Source of the DNA: an uncultured bacterium
GTDB taxonomy: Bacteria > Bacillota > Clostridia > Lachnospirales > Lachnospiraceae
Reading direction: 5' to 3'
Length of the DNA stretch: 11,294 nucleotides
Assembly (NCBI GenBank): GCA_905215405.1
Contig: CAJMQE010000106.1
Span: 1 to 11,294, forward strand
The notes under the pieces are model-generated. The model did no database searches, had not been told where the DNA came from, and was given only the letters and a program-made list of their open reading frames with translations. This document shows, in pieces, positions 6,126 to 11,294 of this stretch (the first letter of the stretch is position 1; every line of letters begins with the position of its first letter). The position numbers and the translations under genes were made by a program.

Positions 6126-6572
6126 ATGAAAATTAAAGAATTATACCATATTAAAGGGTTTCCAGTGGTAATAGTAACGCTGATTCCACTTGGCATCATC
6201 GTAGAAAAAGTACTATCAAGTAGATCTATTTTAGGCTTGTTTCTAGTCGAGTGGATTGGGTCTGCTATTCTGTTTCAGTTGGTATCAGTCAATAATTCGA
6301 CAAAAGCCTGTGGGATTTCAGCAATCGTATACGCATTTGGAACAGTAGGATTTTACTGTATTTTTGTAGCTCTAAAGAAGGGAACGACGCCTTGTTATAA
6401 GCAACCATTGTTCTATTATTTTTTGTATGAGTTGATAGGCATGCTTAGCATGTTGAATCCAATGTCGGGAATAACAATTTTTATGATGCATTTCTCCGGT
6501 ATCGTAACAGGTGTGGGAATGATCTTGATAAAAAGAAAGGCAATTATCGAAACGATCATGCAGGCAAAGTAG
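6126..6572 (+). CDS. Small membrane protein, unknown function
   Basis: I do not recognise the family. The 148 residues contain about four or five hydrophobic segments: about 12-30 (FPVVIVTLIPLGIIVEKV), 36-54 (LGLFLVEWIGSAILFQLVS), 63-84 (GISAIVYAFGTVGFYCIFVAL), 95-112, and 114-136. Ends are short and basic, with KRK at 137-139. A GGGAGGGGAAG ribosome site precedes the ATG. It follows tetR closely on the same strand, so it is probably controlled by that repressor. Small membrane proteins downstream of TetR can be transporters or parts of transporters, but no transporter motif is seen here. Confidence 0.8.
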   Translation: MKIKELYHIKGFPVVIVTLIPLGIIVEKVLSSRSILGLFLVEWIGSAILFQLVSVNNSTKACGISAIVYAFGTVGFYCIFVALKKGTTPCYKQPLFYYFLYELIGMLSMLNPMSGITIFMMHFSGIVTGVGMILIKRKAIIETIMQAK

Positions 6573-6807
6573 CGAGAAAATAGTCAGAAATACAGAAGTT
6601 AATGCAGGTAGAAGAAAAATAGATCTTAAAAGGGCAATTATAATAGATCGCAAAAAAAATAACTAAAATACAAGTTGAAGAAAAAAATAAGATGCAAGCG
6701 GAAACAGCAGAGAAGATAGAAGCGGACATAAAAGATGAAATAGAAGTAAAACATTAATTTTTATAGTGGATAGTAGTTCTGAAAATCATGGAGAGAAGGG
6801 GAATGAG
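6573..6807 (+). other. A/G-rich spacer before the hydrolase gene
   Basis: About 235 bases, very rich in A and G on the plus strand. One frame reads charged residues such as QVEEK twice (around 6604 and 6673) and ends in a 22-residue ORF (ATG at 6692, MQAETAEKIEADIKDE...) with no ribosome site, interrupted upstream by several stops. This may be a decayed coiled-coil coding segment or simple purine-rich leader. No clear promoter or terminator is present. Confidence 0.4.
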
Positions 6808-7692
6808 ATGAAGGTCTATAGAACTGAAAAGATGAAAGAAAAAATCAGGAGTTCCTATGACACGCTGCTACATTTATGGGGAATCGATGTACAGGAGCTG
6901 TATATCGATACAATGTATGGAAGTACGCATGTGATCGAGAGTGGAGAAGAAAAAAATCCACCACTGATAGTGTTTCATGGGGTTGGAGATGACTCGGCGC
7001 TGATGTGGATCTATAATGCAGCCTATTTGAGCAGATTTTTCCACATATATGCCATTGATACGATAGGAGGTCCGGGAAAGAGTGTGCCAGGTCCAGGCTA
7101 CAATAAAGAGTTTGATGATATAAAATGGATCGATCAGGTATTAGATGGATTGCATATGCAAGAGGCGTTTTTTGCAGGTGTTTCTCATGGTGGATATTTG
7201 GTTCAGGCGTATGCTCTGAACCGGCCGGAACGGATGACAAAGGGCATCAGTATATCTGGAGCAGTGCCAGTAGGAACAAAGCGAACACCAATTGCAACAA
7301 TGATGAAGATATTTCTTCCAGAGGCTCTATTTCCAACAAAGAAGAATGTGAGAAAACTGATCCGAAAGTTGTGCGGAGATAATTATGCTATTTTCACTGA
7401 AAATAAGGATATTATGCAGCACTATACCTTTCTGTTAAAGGGATTTAATAACATGGCTATGGGGTACCACAAGGTACAGAATTTCACGGAGCAGGATGTC
7501 GACAGAATTCGAGAGAAAATTGTATATCTGGTGGGACTGGATGATCCATTTGAGAAACTGGGTGGAGAAGCGACACTGAAGAAATACCAGATGCAAGTGA
7601 CATTTTATGAAAATGCAGGACATGGATTGAATCATGAAAAGGCAGAAGAAATTAACAGAAAGATCGTACAGATCTTACAACAGAAAGGCTAA
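6808..7692 (+). CDS. Alpha/beta-fold hydrolase
   Basis: The ATG at 6808 is preferred, with AAGGGG 6 nt upstream; an in-frame GTG at 6766 would add 14 residues with no ribosome site. This gives 294 residues. The fold signatures are present: the oxyanion-hole strand IVFHGVG at 54-60, the nucleophile elbow G-V-S-H-G-G with S126, a candidate acid D245 or D246 in LVGLDDPF, and H272 in ENAGHGLNHEKAEE. The region between (about 150-225) is a helical cap. It resembles the carboxylesterase-like Bacillus YbfK group by recall, but the substrate is unknown. It has no signal peptide, so it is cytoplasmic. It lies 235 bases after the membrane protein gene, and it is unclear whether the TetR operon extends this far. 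Confidence 0.92.
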   Translation: MKVYRTEKMKEKIRSSYDTLLHLWGIDVQELYIDTMYGSTHVIESGEEKNPPLIVFHGVGDDSALMWIYNAAYLSRFFHIYAIDTIGGPGKSVPGPGYNKEFDDIKWIDQVLDGLHMQEAFFAGVSHGGYLVQAYALNRPERMTKGISISGAVPVGTKRTPIATMMKIFLPEALFPTKKNVRKLIRKLCGDNYAIFTENKDIMQHYTFLLKGFNNMAMGYHKVQNFTEQDVDRIREKIVYLVGLDDPFEKLGGEATLKKYQMQVTFYENAGHGLNHEKAEEINRKIVQILQQKG

Positions 7693-7903
7693 AAAGTATA
7701 GTATTCTGTTATAATATATATCATTAGTCGGTTACATTTATCAGATACTGTTAATTTGGCCCATATCTTCATACCAATTCTCTATGTTTAATTAGTTTCT
7801 GCACCTCTATAATAGAAACGTTGTATTACCTATGTGAATATAAAATATAGCGCATGATGAAAACAAGTAGAGAAGTAATAAATTGTGCAGAAATGAGGAA
7901 ACA
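7693..7903 (+). other. Intergenic region before the DUF4190-like gene
   Basis: There is no gene and no clear terminator for the hydrolase. Two TATAAT sequences stand out: TGTTATAAT at 7707-7715, which is an extended -10, and TATAAT at 7808-7813. Neither has a good -35. Either could drive the next gene, which has AGGA about 6 nt before its ATG. Confidence 0.35.
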
Positions 7904-8542
7904 ATGAAAAGAGGAAAGACAGAATTTACATTTACTGTAAATGTTGAACCAGACAGAATCGAAGGCGTGATTCGTAGTTATCTTCAGGCCAATAAGTTTA
8001 AGAAAATTCCAAAGCCGGGTGCAAATTATTACTATTTTAATGACCCGATTATCAAAGGAAAAAGATCTATTGAATATTATATAGAAGGAAACCAGGTCAG
8101 AATACTTGCTTATCTTGGCAAGTATGAAAATCCTATGGCACTGGAAGGAACGAAGGGATGGCTGACAAAGCAGGAATTTATAAATGATCTTGAACCGTTA
8201 GTTTCAGAATTAAAAAAGTTGGCAACAGAAAGCAACTCTGTAAATTGCGCATATACAGCAGAGGGTTCCTGTGCAGTAGTGGATCCAGATATGAACAACT
8301 TTATAGAAGAAGCTAAGAAAAAGTTGAACAAATGGACAGTTATTGGATTTGTGATGTCGATTATTGGTGTTTTATTATCTTTTATAGGTATTACATATGG
8401 TTTTCTCCTGATCTTAATAGAATTGAATTTTGGTGTACAGGGACTGCATACTGAAAAAAAGGAACTGGCAATTACAACCATAGTACTTGCATTTTTAAGT
8501 ATCATTCTTCTCATATTCAGGGTCGTCACAATGTTGGACTGA
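7904..8542 (+). CDS. Protein with a soluble N-terminal domain and C-terminal membrane anchor, DUF4190-like
   Basis: The ATG at 7904 with GAGGA upstream is chosen over a TTG at 7883. The protein has 212 residues. Residues 1-115 form a soluble alpha/beta domain containing 'NYYYFNDPII' and 'YYIEGNQVRILAYLG', which I do not recognise. Residues 144-178 (WTVIGFVMSIIGVLLSFIG) and 187-209 (LAITTIVLAFLSIILLIFR) are hydrophobic helices. They match the 'xxGxxxSIxGxxLSFxG ... LAIxxIVLxxxSIIL' pattern of DUF4190-type membrane hairpins. No catalytic residues are visible. A membrane-tethered sensor or scaffold is only a guess. A strong terminator follows, so it is probably a single-gene unit. Confidence 0.8.
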   Translation: MKRGKTEFTFTVNVEPDRIEGVIRSYLQANKFKKIPKPGANYYYFNDPIIKGKRSIEYYIEGNQVRILAYLGKYENPMALEGTKGWLTKQEFINDLEPLVSELKKLATESNSVNCAYTAEGSCAVVDPDMNNFIEEAKKKLNKWTVIGFVMSIIGVLLSFIGITYGFLLILIELNFGVQGLHTEKKELAITTIVLAFLSIILLIFRVVTMLD

Positions 8543-8624
8543 TGGTATTAATGGGACAATAGAAAGCGGTAGAATCATAGTTAAAGATAGAGTTATAAAA
8601 AATGATAGAATAGCAGAAAAATAG

Positions 8625-8675
8625 CTGGAAGAGATGCAGGTACAGTGTTGTACTTGTGTTTCTTCCAGTTTTTTT
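8625..8675 (+). terminator. Terminator after the DUF4190-like gene
   Basis: CTGGAAGA (8625-8632) pairs with TCTTCCAG (8661-8668), with GTACA/TGTAC pairing inside the loop, followed by seven T (8669-8675). This is a good intrinsic terminator. Confidence 0.88.
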
Positions 8676-8705
8676 ATAAATATTTCACCCTGATATTTTA
8701 AATGA

Positions 8706-8714
8706 TGCTATAAT
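8706..8714 (+). promoter_or_regulatory. Extended -10 promoter of the thrH operon
   Basis: TGCTATAAT matches the extended -10 consensus exactly. A good -35 is not visible, which extended -10 promoters tolerate. The inferred start is near 8721, giving a leader of about 90 nt before thrH. Confidence 0.6.
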
Positions 8715-8724
8715 GAAAGGAATG

Positions 8725-8766
8725 TAGTACAATAAAGTGGTAAAAAGTACTATCTGAAAATACCAC
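8725..8766 (+). ncRNA. Possible H-type pseudoknot in the thrH leader
   Basis: Two interleaved 6-bp stems are possible. Stem 1 is TAGTAC (8725-8730) with GTACTA (8747-8752), extendable by a G-U pair. Stem 2 is GTGGTA (8737-8742) with TACCAC (8761-8766). The connecting loops are A-rich (AATAAA, AAAA, TCTGAAAA). If both form together the fold is an H-type pseudoknot, as in several small riboswitches; otherwise the stems could be alternatives. It begins a few bases after the inferred transcription start. It matches no riboswitch consensus that I recall, and short chance pairing in AT-rich DNA is possible. Confidence 0.3.
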
Positions 8767-8809
8767 ACTAAAAATGAGAAAATTGTTAGGAAAAGAAAGG
8801 AATTGTAAA

Positions 8810-9412
8810 ATGGATATTGTATGTTTAGATCTTGAAGGAGTATTGGTACCAGAAATTTGGATCGCTTTTGCAAAGGAGAGCGGCATTCCTGAATTAAAGA
8901 AAACAACCAGAGATGAACCTGATTATGATAAGTTAATGAAATGGAGACTTGGCATTTTAAAGGAACATGGTCTTGGATTGAAAGAAATTCAGGAAACAAT
9001 TGCAAAGATCGATCCAATGCCAGGAGCAAAAGAATTTTTAGACGAATTACGTTCTATGACACAGGTCATCATCATCAGTGATACATTTACACAGTTCGCA
9101 AAACCACTGATGCAGAAACTTGGATGGCCTACTATTTTCTGTAACTCACTCGATGTCGCAGAGAACGGTGAAATCACTGGATTTAAGATGAGAATTGAAA
9201 ATTCCAAGTATTCGACAGTGAAAGCTTTACAGTCAGTTGGATTTGAAACAATTGCAAGTGGCGATAGTTATAATGATCTTGGCATGATCAAAGCCAGCAA
9301 AGCAGGATTCTTATTTAAGAGTACTGACAAGATCAAGGCAGATAATCCAGATCTTGCAGCATATGATACGTATGACGAACTGCTGGCAGCAATCAAAAAA
9401 GTCCTGGATTAA
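8810..9412 (+). CDS. thrH: ThrH: phosphoserine phosphatase / homoserine phosphotransferase
   Basis: A HAD-superfamily enzyme that removes phosphate from phosphoserine and, in Pseudomonas, can pass it to homoserine, linking serine and threonine synthesis. The 200 residues follow Pseudomonas ThrH closely from recall. The start MDIVCLDLEGVLVPEIWIAF carries motif I with nucleophile D7 and the ThrH-type glutamate E9. KTTRDEPDYDKLM at 31-43 is distinctive of ThrH. Motif II is S90-D91-T92, motif III lysine is probably K133 or K138, and motif IV is GDSYND at 151-156. The ATG at 8810 has AAAGGA 8 nt upstream; an ATG at 8774 would add 12 residues that do not fit the family. The COG0523 gene follows 37 bases later, so the two form an operon. 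Confidence 0.92.
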   Translation: MDIVCLDLEGVLVPEIWIAFAKESGIPELKKTTRDEPDYDKLMKWRLGILKEHGLGLKEIQETIAKIDPMPGAKEFLDELRSMTQVIIISDTFTQFAKPLMQKLGWPTIFCNSLDVAENGEITGFKMRIENSKYSTVKALQSVGFETIASGDSYNDLGMIKASKAGFLFKSTDKIKADNPDLAAYDTYDELLAAIKKVLD

Positions 9413-9449
9413 TAAACTGGAAGAGCAGTAGAATAGCAGGTCAAATAAT

Positions 9450-10388
9450 ATGATTAAAATAGATTTAATTACTGGTTTTCTGGGTGCAGGAAAAACGACA
9501 TTTATCAGAAAATACGCACAGTATCTGATCAGCAGAGGAATGCATATTGGGATTATTGAAAATGATTTTGGCGCAGTTAATGTGGATATGCTTCTGCTTG
9601 AGGATCTGGAAGGAGACTTCTGTGATGTGGAGCCTATTGTCGGTGGAAATGTGGCATCAGACTGGAAAAGACGATTCAAGGCAAAGCTGATCGCACTGGC
9701 CATGCAGGGAACAGAACGTGTTCTGGTAGAGCCGTCCGGCATATATGATGTAGATACATTTTTTGAAGTCCTTTATGATGAGCCTGTAAACAGATGGTAT
9801 GAGATTGGTGATGTTATTACGATCGTAAATGCGAAAATGGATGAGCGATTGTCAGAACAGGCTGAGTTCCTGCTGATGTCTCAGGTCGCGAACAGCGGTA
9901 GAATTCTATTCAGTAAGCAGGAGTATGCTTCCGTAACAGACATGGAGACAACAGAACAGTATTTGGCAGGACTTCTTAAAAGGTACAACTGTGATGAAAA
10001 TATTCATAATAAAATCGTTACAAAAAGCTGGAATGATTTTGAAGAAAGTGATTTTGTCGACTTAATGAATGCCAGCTGGACCAGTGCCAGTTATAAAAGA
10101 TTACAGTTCAATAATGATGATATTTTTACTTCTTTATTTTTTATGAACGTTGTGATACCAGAGAAGGAACTTAAGACCAGAATACAAAAATTGTTCCATA
10201 GCGATATATTTGGTACAGTTTTCCGAGTGAAAGGTTTTTTTCACACCAAAGAGGACCAATGGATCGAAATCAATGCGACAAAGGAACATTTTGAAAAGAA
10301 AGTGATCAAAAATGGTCAAGAAGTTGTAATAGTTATTGGTGAAAACATGCAAAGGTCAGAAATTGAAGCATGTTTAAATGGTTGCTAA
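9450..10388 (+). CDS. COG0523 (CobW/P47K-family) GTPase lacking the CXCC motif
   Basis: COG0523 proteins are G3E GTPases, many of them metal chaperones for Zn, Co or Fe. The Walker A loop GFLGAGKTT is at 9-17, followed by ENDFG at 37-41. EPSG at 94-97 takes the Walker B/switch place, and SKQE at 155-158 replaces the usual NKxD base-specificity motif. The C-terminal CobW_C region (about 225-310) includes FRVKGF. The invariant GGCxCC metal site of most members would fall at 65-70, but here it reads GGNVAS, with no cysteine. The length of 312 residues is usual. The ribosome site before ATG 9450 is weak (AGCAGG). The gene follows thrH by 37 bases and ends in a strong terminator. A metal role cannot be assumed, and the physiological partner is unknown. 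Confidence 0.9.
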   Translation: MIKIDLITGFLGAGKTTFIRKYAQYLISRGMHIGIIENDFGAVNVDMLLLEDLEGDFCDVEPIVGGNVASDWKRRFKAKLIALAMQGTERVLVEPSGIYDVDTFFEVLYDEPVNRWYEIGDVITIVNAKMDERLSEQAEFLLMSQVANSGRILFSKQEYASVTDMETTEQYLAGLLKRYNCDENIHNKIVTKSWNDFEESDFVDLMNASWTSASYKRLQFNNDDIFTSLFFMNVVIPEKELKTRIQKLFHSDIFGTVFRVKGFFHTKEDQWIEINATKEHFEKKVIKNGQEVVIVIGENMQRSEIEACLNGC

Positions 10389-10407
10389 AATATGAAATAG
10401 AAAGAAT

Positions 10408-10442
10408 AAAAAGGCCTCAGACAGTTTTGCTGAGGCCTTTTT
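10408..10442 (+). terminator. Strong terminator of the thrH operon
   Basis: AAAAAGGCCTCAG (10408-10420) pairs perfectly with CTGAGGCCTTTTT (10430-10442), a 13-bp stem with a 9-nt loop. The A and T arms would let it work on both strands. Confidence 0.93.
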
Positions 10443-10470
10443 GAATGTTCAATTTGATATTCAATTAAAT
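10441..10470 (+). promoter_or_regulatory. Probable promoter of the HEPN gene, with overlapping palindrome
   Basis: TTGAAT (10441-10446) and TTAAAT (10465-10470) are 18 bases apart. TTGAAT also forms an inverted repeat with ATTCAA (10459-10464), and TTGAA-TG-TTCAA is a shorter palindrome inside it. The promoter touches the preceding terminator and leaves a very short leader. Confidence 0.45.
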
Positions 10471-10490
10471 CACAAAGGAGCTGAATTGTA

Positions 10491-11150
10491 TTGAACGGAG
10501 TAGCATTGGATTTACCAGACATAGGTAATTATGATATTTCAAAAATTGGCGAACTGGCATTATACGGCACACATTTAGATTATTATGCATTGAAAGGCTT
10601 GATAGAAACAACGAATGATTCCATTAAAAAGATGAATGAGACATACAAAATGGATATTGTTATGGCAGATGATTTTTGGGATATGTACACATCATCTAAG
10701 GCATCTACAAGTCAGGCATTATATTCAGCTAGAGTTGTACCAATGGCATACACATCTATTCTGCTGATGATTATTTCAACGCTAGAAGAAGCGTTTAATT
10801 GTTTGTGTCGGAGCTATTGTATAAAAAATCAATATTCTGTACAGTATGAAGATTTACATGGACAAGGATTAGACAGAGCAATTACATATCTAGATAAAGT
10901 TGTTGGAATCAAAGGAATAAAGCAAAACCCTGATTGGGATTTTGTTAAGACTTCACGAGATGCTAGAAATATGATTGTTCATAATGGAGGAAGAGTCAAA
11001 AAGAATGATAAGGCTAAGTTTGAAAAATATGATTTCTACATTAGAGAGGAAGACAATCAACTGATGTTTGATTATGATAAGATTTTAGAAATATTCAACG
11101 GAATAGTACGTTTTACTGATTCTGTTTTTAAAACCGAACCAACACAATAA
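10491..11150 (+). CDS. HEPN-domain protein, possible RNase or defence protein
   Basis: I do not recognise a named family. The 219-residue protein is mainly helical. The key sign is R159-N-M-I-V-H164 in SRDARNMIVHNGGR, the R-[polar]-x3-H motif of HEPN domains, which in many members is the catalytic site of a metal-independent RNase. A preceding helix with 'ILLMIISTLEEAFNCLCRSY' (about 90-109) is the usual partner helix. HEPN proteins occur in toxin-antitoxin, abortive infection and CRISPR effectors, but also as non-catalytic helpers. No antitoxin nucleotidyltransferase gene lies next to it in the window. The start is TTG at 10491, with AAAGGAG 10 nt upstream and no nearby ATG in frame. The gene is AT-rich relative to its neighbours, which may mean horizontal transfer. 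Confidence 0.7.
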   Translation: MNGVALDLPDIGNYDISKIGELALYGTHLDYYALKGLIETTNDSIKKMNETYKMDIVMADDFWDMYTSSKASTSQALYSARVVPMAYTSILLMIISTLEEAFNCLCRSYCIKNQYSVQYEDLHGQGLDRAITYLDKVVGIKGIKQNPDWDFVKTSRDARNMIVHNGGRVKKNDKAKFEKYDFYIREEDNQLMFDYDKILEIFNGIVRFTDSVFKTEPTQ

Positions 11151-11154
11151 AAAG

Positions 11155-11277
11155 CGTAGTGGCTATGCCCCCACACCCCTATGGAATCCCATCTAGTAAT
11201 AACGAAGAGAAGTTGTTCTTATTTTTTTACTTCACGAATAATGGGTCAATCATTTTTTTCGTGGGATTGCCACCACG
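11155..11277. repeat. Split inverted repeat after the HEPN gene
   Basis: CGTAGTGGC (11155-11163) pairs with GCCACCACG (11269-11277) with one mismatch, and AATCCCA (11185-11191) pairs with TGGGATT (11262-11268). On the right the two arms are continuous; on the left they are separated by 21 bases. It could be a long RNA fold or the degraded end of a mobile element. Confidence 0.45.
11207..11228 (+). terminator. Weak possible terminator of the HEPN gene
   Basis: GAGAA (11207-11211) can pair with TTCTT (11216-11220), including one G-U, and is followed by A and seven T. The stem is short, so termination may depend on the larger fold around it. Confidence 0.35.
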
Positions 11278-11294
11278 TAATGTATTGATTTGTT

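Noticed and set aside
6845..7240. 131-codon minus-strand ORF inside the hydrolase gene
   Set aside because: It is antisense to a gene with intact catalytic motifs; its histidine- and serine-rich composition is typical of a shadow frame.
8110..8529. 139-codon minus-strand ORF inside the DUF4190-like gene
   Set aside because: It is a shadow frame with no ribosome site, and the plus-strand gene is better supported by its domain pattern.
9311..9742. 143-codon minus-strand ORF across the thrH/COG0523 junction
   Set aside because: It overlaps two well-recognised genes on the other strand and is serine/arginine-rich, as expected of a shadow frame.
10491..11150. HEPN gene as half of a HEPN-MNT toxin-antitoxin pair
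   Set aside because: No minimal nucleotidyltransferase gene with its GSxxxG...DxD motif lies before it, and the sequence after it ends too soon to judge.
1..11294. CRISPR array, tRNA, rRNA or insertion sequence
   Set aside because: No regularly spaced long repeats, cloverleaf sequences, rRNA segments or transposase motifs were found by reading both strands.

Overview
The window looks like chromosomal DNA of a low-GC Gram-positive anaerobe of the Clostridia, most likely a Lachnospiraceae-type gut commensal. This rests on the AT-rich intergenic DNA, strong Shine-Dalgarno sites, compact intrinsic terminators with T-tracts, and the gene content (citrate lyase accessory gene, KDPG aldolase, ThrH, a short Amidase_6 protein, several small Firmicutes membrane proteins). 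No rRNA, tRNA, CRISPR array or insertion sequence was found.

Layout. (1) 1-1015: the end of an operon, with the last codons of a gene that is probably citF (citrate lyase alpha chain), then citG, which makes the precursor of the citrate lyase prosthetic group. (2) 1016-1765: an unusually long AT-rich stretch with repeats, a possible extended -10 promoter, a 24-codon ORF behind a consensus ribosome site, and a terminator that works on both strands and closes the convergent LysR gene. (3) 1766-3876: a LysR-type regulator on the minus strand, divergent from a KDPG/KHG aldolase gene (eda) with its own promoter and terminator. (4) 4019-5307: a six-helix membrane protein of unknown role, then a small Amidase_6 cysteine peptidase/amidase and a terminator. 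(5) 5427-7692: a TetR regulator behind a near-consensus promoter overlapped by a palindromic operator, a small membrane protein, and an alpha/beta hydrolase. (6) 7904-8675: a two-domain protein, soluble then membrane, of unknown function, with a terminator. (7) 8706-10442: ThrH (HAD phosphatase/phosphotransferase) and a COG0523 (CobW-like) GTPase in one operon, with a leader that could fold as an H-type pseudoknot and a strong terminator. (8) 10441-11294: a HEPN-domain protein with its own compact promoter, then a structured 3' region.

How the genes relate. CitF/CitG serve citrate fermentation. Eda cleaves KDPG or KHG to pyruvate plus glyceraldehyde-3-phosphate or glyoxylate, and the divergent LysR protein is its most obvious candidate regulator. 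The TetR protein probably represses itself and the membrane protein behind it. ThrH and the COG0523 protein are co-transcribed but have no obvious functional link. The HEPN gene stands alone and may be a defence or RNA-cleavage protein.

I did not find a convincing new multi-gene system. The most interesting points are the COG0523 GTPase with no CXCC metal motif, the possible pseudoknot leader before thrH, the orphan HEPN gene followed by inverted repeats, and the repeat-rich gap after citG.
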